A DNA stretch of 64,000 bases. Source: Ilex aquifolium. Its lineage: Eukaryota > Streptophyta > Magnoliopsida > Aquifoliales > Aquifoliaceae. This document shows, one piece after another, positions 54,272 to 64,000 of this stretch (positions are counted from its first letter, which is position 1; the number at the start of each line of letters is the position of its first letter). Made by a program: the position numbers and the translations under genes. The stretch is from assembly GCA_951799425.1 (NCBI GenBank), contig OX637393.1, forward strand, positions 5,654,744-5,718,743, in the 5' to 3' direction. The notes below the pieces were generated by a model. That model was given only the letters and a program-made list of their open reading frames with translations. It had not been told where the DNA came from and ran no database searches.

Positions 54272-55429
54272 AGAGCCATCGGATATTTAATAAACTCTGT
54301 GAGACATACTAATTTAATTATCTATATTGAGGTGATGCATAAAAATAATATAAAAAAAATGTCGTGTGTAGCATTTTTACTTTAAAAAAAAATGATAAAT
54401 GATACGGGACCCATTTTTTTTGGGTGCCGTATTCAAATTCTTATTGATTTTCAAGTCCCAAACACAGTCAAATGAAATCTCAAACGTGGCCTAGTGGGTA
54501 GGTATTACGGTGGAAGATTTTGTTGCCGGGCAGACCTAGATGCTCTTGTTTTGTAACAAGAAATCGTTCACTCCTCCTATGATTAATTTAAAGTACGTGT
54601 CATTCTAAGTCAGGTCTTATTTAGGTTAGTGGTATTTCCTTTTTCATGTTACAGACTTTATCATTCTAAATCAAGTCATATTTGGGCCACAAGAGGAGGA
54701 GGGATGAAGAGTAAAGCTCAGCCACGGATCTCATCTAAGGATAAGATTACGAATGCTACGTCACCAATTTCTAGAAGACCACACATGCCTAAGGAAACGT
54801 TGGCTCAACGGCCCAATATTCTCTCCAAAATCCTAACTAACAAGGGGACCACCCCATGTAGGGTGTCCATGGGCTGGCCAGGCCGAGTTAGGTCGGAATT
54901 TTTTTTTTTAGGACCGAGTTTAGGTAGTGTGAGTTCAAACCCTTATCCAAGTGAGTTATCGTGCGGACTGGATCAGGCCGGACTTCGGATGCCCTATAGT
55001 ATTAAAAAAAAAGCATAGGCTTTAGGCCCAAAATTTTTAGAAGGCCCCATAATTATAGATACATAACTAGTCCACATAAAAAATTTAAATCCATGAAAAT
55101 TTTAGACCTTATAAAAAGGCCCCAAAAAATTATAATTTCAATAATTTGGGCTTACAATTCAATCCATAATATTATAAACTCAAAAATCAAACATTTAAAA
55201 AATAAATAAATAAAATCTCTCCCTCTCTTTAAAAAACAAAAATAAAGTATCACATCCTCCTCTCTCACTTAAAAAAAATTAAAAATATTTTTTTTAAAAA
55301 ATAATGCTAAAAATAAAAAGGCCTCATTTAGTATTACCGCTTTAGGCCTCAATTTACCTTGAGCCACCCCTGGATAGGGGTAGGCTACTTGTAGCTAGGG
55401 TTGTTAGTTGAATGAGTTCGAGCCGAACT
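54272..55429. other. 3' flank of unit 2 and transposon-like DNA
   Basis: The short open frame from 54704 (MKSKAQPRISSKDKI) corresponds to the one at 46257. From about 54985 to 55372 the DNA ends in CCTTGAGCCACCCCTG, which looks like the terminal repeat of a hAT-type element whose other end I cannot find. No gene is supported. Confidence 0.4.
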
Positions 55430-57109
55430 TGTAACGCCCCAAATACCACTCTGGACGGCATTACATTCTAAACATTCACATCATGAGAGCACTAATATCA
55501 TCCATAAATAAATTAAATTTCATTCATCATCCATAAAATATTTACATCATTATCCAAAAGAATATGCCCAACCATGGCATTTACATCTCAAAAATTTAAT
55601 AATGTAGCGCAGCGGAATTACAAAAGAAAACTAGATTTTACAATGTTTGTACATATTGGTTCCTAGTCTAGTACAAAAGAAAAAGGGCATCTCTAAATGT
55701 CCCACTCGGGATCCAGGTACCCCTCTAATGAGGCTTCCCCGAGGCCCTGCTCATTAGCGCCAAGCTCCTCCTCTATAGCATAATCTGAAAAATGTTAATT
55801 GTAAGGGATGAGCACGAAGCTCTGTAGCAAAATCTTCCCAAACTCAAACAAGGTTTAGGAAAGCATATAAAACGGTTGGTCTCATTTTCACAAATAACAT
55901 ATATAACATTTTGAAGGAAAAGCAGGACATTTTAAACAGATCTCAAGTTTAAGGAACCACGGTAATTAAAAGAACACATGAACACAAGATACCAATAAGA
56001 ATCAATTCCCAAAACATAATCCATCCCACCAGACACCATTTCCACAAGTTCTTGTGGCATCCCATACTACCCCAAAACTCTTGCAGAAATCGTATTTGGT
56101 ACAATGCACGATGACCCACACGGTGTGCCCGATACAACCCACGTTACTAAACCGTGATCATTAGCGATATGAAAAGTTTATACCCACACGGCGTACAAAG
56201 GCGTCTACCCACTCCATGTGGTAGGAAAAGTTCATACCCGCGTGGCATATAAAGACGTATACCCACTACATGATCTCCGGTCCATAGTAATCCATGTTCG
56301 TATCGTACAATCACCCAAGAGATAAAATACCAACACATATCTCACATAAACAGCAATTACACAAGTCCCCAATTCACCCTCAAAGCCTTATTTCTCAAGC
56401 ATCCTTACAGGGAACCTCTCACCCTTGTTCCTCCAAACAACCAAACAAGACATACGATATCCACAATTCCCTCAATTAACCCATAACTCCACAAATCCCC
56501 AAATTTCACAATTTGTACCATAGCAAAGTGGAAGAAAAAGAGCAAGAGATCACCATAAACATTATTTTGTTATACAATATCAAACACTAAGGTTGTGATG
56601 GTGAGAACAAGGAAAATGTAAAGAGGAAAGATTCATTTTTCTTAAAACTAGGGTTTGAGAATGAAAAAGGGACCTTCAATGGTTACCCAACTACCACAAT
56701 GTTTAAAACATGGCAATAAATGCAAGAGGATGAAGAATCAAGTAAATAATAGCAAGTATATATGATTTTGAACCAAAAGAATACATATAATTTAACCCTA
56801 GCCTCAATGTAAGAGAATAGGAAGAAATCCCCTACCTCAACCAAGTATCTCTAGCAACCCAAGCTTTAAAGACTCCATTTTCCCCTTTTTCTTGCTCCCT
56901 TGCTACTTTCTCTTTTGGTTCTAAGAGGTTTGAGTGAGGGTGAAGTGAAATTATAGAAGAGGGAATGGATGGAGAAGTGAAATCTTGAAAACTAGGGCTT
57001 TGATCTTGTAAATCTCTCCCAATTTTTGTGTTTTTCTCTCCCTCTTTTGCTCTCTAAGGGTGCCTAAGGTTTGGATGGGTGAAATGAGGCTCAAATAGTC
57101 GGCCTTAAG

Positions 57110-57117
57110 TATTTATA
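57110..57117 (-). promoter_or_regulatory. TATA box in element E LTR
   Basis: Minus-strand CCACTATAAATACTT lies within the LTR, downstream (on minus) of the GTACCGGTAC palindromes. Confidence 0.7.
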
Positions 57118-57170
57118 GTGGAAGAAATGGAGAAAGACCCGCAGTCGGATCGGGCTGGTTTCTATCGGGC

Positions 57171-57256
57171 GTACCGGTACGATTGAGCTTCTGGAGTCCA
57201 GCGTACCGGTACGCGTACCGGTACGATCTAGCTTCTGGAGTTCAGCGTACCGGTAC
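57171..57256 (-). promoter_or_regulatory. Four GTACCGGTAC palindromes in element E LTR
   Basis: The perfect 10-bp palindrome occurs at 57171-57180, 57203-57212, 57215-57224 and 57247-57256, separated by GATTGAGCTTCTGGAG-like text. They lie 54-146 bp upstream of the TATA box, a good position for an upstream activating array. Confidence 0.6.
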
Positions 57257-57814
57257 GGTTTGACTGCCAGATTTTTGTTTCAACTTCCAATGCAGTTTTG
57301 ACCCATTTAGAGGTCGAATTGGAAAATTTTCATGAGACATACTTTTGTAGCCCTAGATGTCTACTATCTACTGTAAAAATTTCAGATCAATTGGACTTAA
57401 GGAGAAAAAGTTATGGCCAAAACACTAAGTATTGTTCAATACCCATTTTTACCCAAATTCTCGCTAAAGTGTATTTTAACTCCGAGACACTTCCTAACTT
57501 CCAATACATCCATATTACCACTCCCAATGTTTTTCGACCTTCCGGATTCAATGAAATCATTATTTTGACCTACAAACTTTTAGAAACTTGTCTAGTCACC
57601 CTTTCCAAGTTTAAACATCTTCGACACGTAACTTCCCAATCAAATTGTCTCCATAGCATTTATTCCTACGGTTTATTCTTATGTCCCTACATATATCTAC
57701 ATCTTTACAAATATTATTTACTATATATATATATATCTCTATAAATATATAAAAGAAAATTCGGGGTGTTACAATCCACCCCCCTTAAAGAAAGTTTCGT
57801 CCTCGAAACTTACC

Positions 57815-58309
57815 TCAAGTAGCGAATAAATGTGGATACTTCTCCCACATTTCTTGCTCCGGTTCCCAAGTAGCTTCTTCCACTCCATGGTGTTGCCACA
57901 AAACCTTCACTAGTCGGATGACTTTGTTGCGGAGCACCTTTTCCTTGGCATCAAGAATCTCCACCGGTTGTTCTTCATATGTTGCTCCATCCTGAATTTC
58001 AATATCCTCCAAATCCACGACTGGAGTTGCATCCGATTGACACTTCCTCAACATCGACACGTGGAACACGTCATGTACCCCAGACAACTGAGCTGGTAAC
58101 CGCAACTGATACGCCGCTTTGCCCACAACCTTGATCACTTCAAATGGTCTGGTATATCTTGGCGCTAACTTCCCTTTCTTGCCGAATCGAAACACGCCCT
58201 TCTTGGGTGACACTTTGAGAAATACATAGTCTCCCACCTTAAATTCTAAGGGTCTTCGTCGGTGGTCCGCATAGCTCTTCTGTCTACTTTGCGCCGTCCG
58301 TAGCCTCTC
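57815..58309 (-). CDS. Element E integrase C-terminus and chromodomain
   Basis: It continues the pol frame after the TGA at 58310-58312. It contains the SRQKSYAD and VGDYVFLKVSP stretch that follows the integrase core, HDVFHVSMLRKC, and a chromodomain-like end (PVEILDAKEKVLRNK, VLWQHHGVEEATWEPE). In chromoviruses this domain directs integration toward particular chromatin. It is in the same frame as the upstream part (75 nt, 25 codons, between the stop and the first in-frame ATG). Confidence 0.88.
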   Translation of the reverse strand, partial: ERLRTAQSRQKSYADHRRRPLEFKVGDYVFLKVSPKKGVFRFGKKGKLAPRYTRPFEVIKVVGKAAYQLRLPAQLSGVHDVFHVSMLRKCQSDATPVVDLEDIEIQDGATYEEQPVEILDAKEKVLRNKVIRLVKVLWQHHGVEEATWEPEQEMWEKYPHLFAT

Positions 58310-60748
58310 TCAGATTAGTTGGATCTTCTCCGTAGTCTCTCGAACAATGTCCGGCCCGAACAAGCTACTTTCTCCGGCTTCCAACCAACAAGTAGGAGAT
58401 CTACACGGTCTTCCATACAATGCTTCATAAGGCGCCATTCCGATGCTTGCTTGATAGCTGTTGTTGTATGCAAATTCCACCAACGGCAAATGGTCGCTCC
58501 AACCTCCCTTGAAATCCAACACACAAGCACGCAACATGTCTTCTAAAATCTGGTTCACCCTCTCGGATTGGCCATCCGTTTGGGGATGAAAGGCGGTGCT
58601 GAAGTGCAACTCTGTCCCCATAGCTCTTTGAAGACTTTGCCAAAATTGCGCTACGAAACGAGAATCACGATCCGACACAATGGATAGCGGAACTCCATGC
58701 AACCTCACTATCTCGCGAATATAGAGCTTGCTCAGGGTCTCTAGCGTGTCAGTGGTCTTCATACTCAAGAAGTGAGCGGACTTGGTGAGTCTATCAACAA
58801 TGACCCATACGGCATTATGCCCTCGTGAAGTCCGTGGAAAGCCAGATACGAAGTCCATGGTGATGTGATCCCACTTCCACTCTGGGATAGGCAAAGACTG
58901 TAGTAATCCTCCTGGCTTTTGATGTTCAATCTTCACCTGCTGGCACACCGCACATCGTGCTATGAACCTTGCCACATCCTTCTTCATTCCCTTCCACCAA
59001 TATTGGCGCTTCATGTCCCTATACATTTTTGTGCTACCGGGGTGGATAGCAAACTTAGAGCGATGACACTCTCCAAGTATCTCCTCTTTTAGAGACGAAT
59101 CGTCGGGAACGCATAGCTTCTCCCCATATCTCAATTCTCCATTTCTCAAAGACCAACCCTCCATAGTTTCTCCATTCTCCAATTTAGCTCGCATCGACGT
59201 TAATTCAGAATCCAAGCCTTGCAATTCCACAACCCTACGTTGGAGAGTAGGTTGAGCCACAAGGTTGAACAAACATGGTCGGGATCCATCTTCTCCAACC
59301 CATAGATCGAAATCTCCAAGGGCATCCTTCAACTTCCATTTACTTGCAAGAACATTGAGTTCGCCCCAAGACTTTCGGCTAAGTGCATCGGCGACTACAT
59401 TGGCTTTCCCCGGATGGTAATTGAGCGTGAACTCGTAATCTTCTAAATACTCAATCCACCTTCTTTGGCGGAGATTCAAATCCTTCTGCGTGAAGATATA
59501 CTTGAGGCTCTTATGATCAGAGAACACTTGAAATTTTTCCCCGTACAAATAACACCTCCACAACTTAAGAGCAAAGACCACCGCGGCAAGCTCTAAGTCG
59601 TGGGTGGGATAATTCTGCTCATGCACCTTGAGTTGCCTCGAGCCATAAGCTACTACCTTCCCTCCTTGCATTAAAACGCATCCCAAGCCTCGTAGCGAAG
59701 CATCCGTGTACACATCATATCCCTCCCCACTGCTCGGAATAATGAGGACAGGAGCCGTCGTCAACTTCTCCTTCAAGGTGCGAAAGGCTAGCTCACATGC
59801 TTGAGTCCACACAAATTTTTCTCCCTTCTTTGTAAGGCGAGTCATCGGCATCGCAAGCTTTGAGAACCCTTCTACGAACCTCCGATAGTAACCTGCTAAA
59901 CCCAAGAAGCTACGTATCTCGGTCACATTCTTCGGTGGTTCCCATTTCATCACAGCCTCAATCTTTGCGGGATCAACGGCTACTCCTTTCTCGGACACAA
60001 CATGGCCAAGGAACTTCACTTCCTTCATCCAAAACTCACACTTGCTCATCTTCGCATATAACTTATGTTCTCTCAATGTTTGTAGCACAATAGAGAGATG
60101 ACGAGCATGTTCCTCCTGAGTCTGTGAGTAAATCAATATGTCATCAATAAACACAATGACAAATTGATCGAGGTAAGGCCGAAAGACTCTATGCATCAAA
60201 TCCATGAAGGCTGCGGGGGCATTAGTCAATCCGAACGGCATCACCGTATACTCGAAATGACCATACCGGGTACGGAAAGCAGTCTTAGGAATATCCTCCT
60301 CCTTAATCCGCAGCTGATGATACCCCGTGCGAAGATCAATCTTGGAGTAATACTTCGAACCCCTCAACTGATCAAATAAGTCATCAATTCTCGGCAACGA
60401 ATACTTATTCTTCACGGTAATCCTATTCAACCTCCGATAATCCGTGCACAACCGTAGAGTCTCATCCGTTTTCTTCACAAAGAGGACCGGGGCTCCCCAG
60501 GGTGAAGTGCTGAGACGGATAAACCCAATCGCCAACAAATGATCCAATTGTTTCCTTAGCTCCTTCAACTCCAAAGGTGCCATTCGATAAGGGGCAATGG
60601 ATATGGGTTCAGTTCTTGGATAGAGATCAATCTTGAACTCAATCTCCCTTTGTGGAGGTAACCCAGGTAATTCGTCAGGGAAGACATCCGGAAAATCCGA
60701 TACTATCAACACTACGTCCGCGTGGGATTTATCCAGATCATCTCCCAT
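58310..60748 (-). pseudogene. Element E pol (RT, RNase H, integrase), cut by one stop
   Basis: 812 residues. Reverse transcriptase has [12 protein letters not shown] and FIDDILIYS. RNase H has [14 protein letters not shown] and [13 protein letters not shown]. Integrase has its HHCC finger ([20 protein letters not shown]) and DDE core ([24 protein letters not shown]). A TGA at 58310-58312 separates it from the in-frame chromodomain, where related elements usually have Arg, so a CGA-to-TGA change is likely. It is also separated from gag-protease by an in-frame TAA. Confidence 0.9.
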
Positions 60749-60757
60749 TAAGCTGGC

Positions 60758-62239
60758 TTAGGAACTCAACTGGCTTCCCGCCTTCGCTTTCAAGAATTTA
60801 CTACCCGTAGTAGGAAATGGATGGGAAGAATTACGATCATTCATGAAAGTAAAGACTACCCCTCCCGGTAATTGGAATGAGATCCGCTTGCGAAAACAAT
60901 CCATCACCGCACGGAAAGCGGACAACAAATTCATCCCAAATATAACGTCATACCCCTTCATGTCTAACACAACCAAATCTACAATCAACTCTTGCTCCCC
61001 AATGCGAAGCACACATTCTTGACATACCCTAGTTGTATCCAATCGTTCTCCCGTAGGCAAGTCAATATTCAATGCATGTTCTAGCTTCTCGAAACTCAAC
61101 CCCAAATTCATAGCATATGCAGTACGTATAAAAGAATGAGTAGCACCGGGATCGAATAAGATTCGGGCCCAAGAATTGTAAAGAAGAACGATACCTTCCA
61201 CAACGGCATTGGAGGCATCTTCCACCGCTTGGGTCAAGGCAAATACTCTCCCCTGAGTGGCGCCGCCTGGGGCTAAAGCTCCTATGGGTCTCTGCTGCTG
61301 TGGTCTCTGTAGAGGTTGTCTCGGTTGTGGGGGCTGGGTTGCTTGCCCTTGTCCTGCCGCTTGATTGGTCCGTGGTGGAAACGATGGGCATTGATTTTTG
61401 TAGTGCCCAACCTCTCCACACGCAAAACAGTGACGGGGGTCTGTGGTTGTCCTCCCCGGTACACCTCCTGCTCCTCGAGCTACTGGCGGTCTATGTCCCC
61501 CTGCCTGGTCTGGGCGACGATATGGTGTCGGCCTCTGTGTTCCACTGCCGCTAGCACCCGTCCTGATCGGACCTCCCCTCATAAGGCTCTGTCGCCGCTG
61601 AGTATCCTCCATGTCTCTCTCCACAAGTGCGGCTCTATCAACCAGATCCCCATACTCCCGGATCTTGAGAGCCACCAACTTCTCCCTGATAGTCGGCCTC
61701 AAGCCCTGGTCAAATCGCTTGGCCCTGCCAGCCTCAGTGGATATGAACTCGGTGGCATAGCGGGATAGCTCGTCAAACCTCCTCTCGTATTCAGCCACCG
61801 TCATGCTACCCTGCCGTAGAGCCAGAAAGTCTGTCTTCATCCGGTCCCTAACTGATTCCGGAAAATACTTGTCTTGGAAGACTTGGTCGAACTCCTCCCA
61901 AATGAGTGTATCGGTGTTCCTCCTTCTCTTTACGGATTCCCACCAATGGTCGGCCTCCCCCTCGAGCAAATAGGTAGCCAAGCCAACCCTCAAGTCTTCG
62001 GCAACCCCCATGCCGTCACAAATCTTCTTTACCCGACGGATCCATTTATCCGCATCCAAAGGATTGGAGCTCCCTTGGAAAGTAGGCGGGTGTTGCCTCA
62101 GAAATTCCCGAAGGGTTACCATCCTCCGGTTATCATCCCCATTGCCCGGTACTTGGGCTAAGGGATGAGCTCCCCCGTTGTGGTTGTGGTAGTTGTTGTT
62201 TCCATTCTGGTTTTGCACCAGAGTGGTGAGCTCCCTCAA
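60758..62239 (-). pseudogene. Element E gag and protease
   Basis: Gag core (REFLRQHPPTFQGSSNPLDA, YLLEGEADHWWESV, SMTVAEYERRFDELSRYA), CCHC zinc knuckle CFACGEVGHYKNQC, then a protease region with ILFDPGATHSFI. The family usually has DSG at the catalytic site; here it is DPG, which should abolish or weaken cleavage. A TAA at 60758-60760 ends the frame in phase with pol. The N-terminus probably began near 62341 (MDGTRGRGRGRGHGG) and is interrupted before this frame. Confidence 0.88.
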
Positions 62240-62525
62240 ACATTAATATATGCCTTGCATGACATCGGGAGGTGGTGGTGGTGGTGGATTTGCTTGACCT
62301 CCATGGCCACGCCCACGTCCGCGTCCTCGTGTACCGTCCATCCTGCACATCAATCCATAATTTAGTTCCCTTGATGTGCAAGATAAAAACTAAAGTGATA
62401 TGTATGATGTCTTGAATTAAGCACAAGGCATATACAAAATCTAACTTACAATTTCCTTCACCCTAAACCTACATCTCTAGTGGTAATCCATAACCTACAA
62501 CTCCCATGTAAGACCTAAAGCCTAA

Positions 62526-62537
62526 GCTCTGATACCA
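62526..62537 (-). promoter_or_regulatory. Primer-binding site, element E (initiator tRNA-Met)
   Basis: Minus-strand TGGTATCAGAGC begins 4 nt inside the 5' LTR. It is complementary to the 3' end of initiator methionine tRNA, the usual primer of this clade. Confidence 0.9.
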
Positions 62538-62541
62538 AATC

Positions 62542-64000
62542 TGTAACGCCCCAAATACCACCCTGGACGGCATTACATTCTAAACATTCACATCATGAGA
62601 GCACTAATATCATCCATAAATAAATTAAACTTCATTCATCATCCATAAAATATTTACATCATTATCCAAAAGAATATGCCCAACCATGGCATTTACATCT
62701 CAAAAATTTAATAATGTAGCGCAGCGGAATTACAAAAGAAAACTAGATTTTACAATGTTTGTACATATTGGTTCCTAGTCTAGTACAAAAGAAAAAGGGC
62801 ATCTCTAAATGTCCCACTCGGGATCCAGGTACCCCTCTAATGAGGCTTCCCCGAGGCCCTGCTCATTAGCGCCAAGCTCCTCCTCTATAGCATAATCTGA
62901 AAAATGTTAATTGTAGGGGATGAGCACGAAGCTCTGTAGCAAAATCTTCCCAAACTCAAACAAGGTTTAGGAAAGCATATAAAACGGTTGGTCTCATTTT
63001 CACAAATAACATATATAACATTTTGAAGGAAAAGCAGGACATTTTAAATAGATCTCAAGTTTAAGGAACCACGGTAATTAAAAGAACACATGAACACAAG
63101 ATACCAATAAGAATCAATTCCCAAAACATAATCCATCCCACCAGACACCATTTCCACAAGTTCTTGTGGCATCCCATACTACCCCAAAACTCTTGCAGAA
63201 ATCGTATTTGGTACAATGCACGATGACCCACACGGTGTGCCCGATACAACCCACGTTACTAAACCGTGATCATTAGCGATATGAAAAGTTTATACCCACA
63301 CGGCGTACAAAGGCGTCTACCCACTCCATGTGGTAGGAAAAGTTCATACCCGCGTGGCATATAAAGACGTATACCCACTACATGATCTCCGGTCCATAGT
63401 AATCCATGTTCGTATCGTACAACCACCCAAGAGATAAAATACCAACACATATCTCACATAAACAGCAATTACACAAGTCCCCAATTCACCCTCAAAACCT
63501 TATTTCTCAAGCATCCTTACAGGGAACCTCTCACCCTTGTTCCTCCAAACAACCAAACAAGACATACGATATCCACAATTCCCTCAATTAACCCATAACT
63601 CCACAAATCCCCAAATTTCACAATTTGTACCATAGCAAAGTGGAAGAAAAAGAGCAAGAGATCACCATAAACATTATTTTGTTATACAATATCAAACACT
63701 AAGGTTGTGATGGTGAGAACAAGGAAAATGTAAAGAGGAAAGATTCATTTTTCTTAAAACTAGGGTTTGAGAATGAAAAAGGGACCTTCAATGGTTACCC
63801 AACTACCACAATGTTTAAAACATGGCAATAAATGCAAGAGGATGAAGAATCAAGTAAATAATAGCAAGTATATATGATTTTGAACCAAAAGAATACATAT
63901 AATTTAACCCTAGCCTCAATGTAAGAGAATAGGAAGAAATCCCCTACCTCAACCAAGTATCTCTAGCAACCCAAGCTTTAAAGACTCCATTTTCCCCTTT
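62542..64000 (-). repeat. Element E 5' LTR, partial
   Basis: It matches 55430-56890 with very few differences. By comparison another 880 bp or so should lie beyond the window. Confidence 0.92.

Larger units (their letters stand above)
46556..54985 (+). repeat. Tandem duplication unit 2 (dioxygenase copy II)
   Basis: Counterpart of unit 1 (21115-46550), colinear in promoter, exons, introns and 3' flank. Confidence 0.85.
55430..57773 (-). repeat. Element E 3' LTR
   Basis: 2344 bp, almost identical over the visible part to 62542-64000. A minus-strand TATAAATA (57110-57117) and an array of palindromes 50-150 bp upstream of it mark the likely promoter. The polypurine tract (minus AAGGGGGGTGGAT) lies at 57774-57786. 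Confidence 0.92.
55430..64000 (-). mobile_element. Element E: chromodomain Ty3/gypsy retrotransposon (Tekay/Del-like), 5' LTR cut by window end
   Basis: Long LTRs (about 2.34 kb) with TGTAACACCCC...GGCGTTACA ends on the minus strand, a primer-binding site matching initiator tRNA-Met, gag with zinc knuckle, protease, RT, RNase H, integrase and a C-terminal chromodomain. It is nearly complete but carries in-frame stops and an altered protease motif. The flanking target duplication cannot be checked because the far end is outside the window. Confidence 0.93.

Noticed and set aside
56147-56338. Short frames inside element E's LTRs, repeated at 63259-63450
   Set aside because: Their duplication is due to the LTR repeat itself. 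No homology to proteins and no start context.

Overview
The window is nuclear DNA of a flowering plant. It is AT-rich with GT-AG introns, long microsatellites, tRNA-primed LTR retrotransposons, a SINE and TIR transposons. I cannot name the species. The only ordinary host genes I can support are a small cluster of 2-oxoglutarate/Fe(II)-dependent dioxygenases (SRG1-like / codeine O-demethylase-like class) and a fragment of a plant carboxylesterase. Everything else that is recognisable is mobile DNA.

Layout. 1-4640: AT-rich spacer with a SINE. 4641-11270 (minus): a dead dioxygenase gene whose exon 1 is split by a 4-kb gag-only LTR element (A, 7124-11141). 11271-16157: spacer with one small retroposed insertion. 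16158-20001: a second gag-only LTR element (B, minus, target duplication ACTGT). 20086-20430: carboxylesterase fragment. 21.1-46.5 kb and 46.56-55.0 kb: a tandem duplication, each unit carrying one intact four-exon dioxygenase gene. Copy I spans 22796-45364 because intron 1 holds a 19.3-kb composite retrotransposon (23719-43047). Copy II spans 47581-52688. The two predicted 366-residue proteins are colinear and differ by 22 coding nucleotides. 55430 to the window end: a chromodomain Ty3/gypsy element (Tekay/Del-like, minus), with its 5' LTR running off the window.

Each duplication unit acts as the empty site for insertions in the other. A solo LTR sits in the promoter of copy I (GAATT duplication) and another lies downstream of copy II (AGAGC). 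A TIR transposon lies in intron 1 of copy II, and the 19.3-kb composite is in copy I only (GATAC). These insertions are therefore younger than the duplication.

The composite is the most interesting part. It holds six LTRs of two related families (L and D), three damaged gag regions, one long open Tat-lineage pol with dual RNase H, and arrays of short hairpin-forming tandem repeats. Inside the D part, antisense to pol, are two adjacent multi-exon genes (29960-32576 and 33831-34938). Their splice sites and reading phases all agree and they contain no stops. Both appear to carry the same plant gypsy-associated domain followed by a coiled coil. Elements A, B, L and D share the same primer-binding site and TGATG LTR tips. 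This suggests a set of gag-only elements that depend on, and recombine with, one autonomous Tat family.
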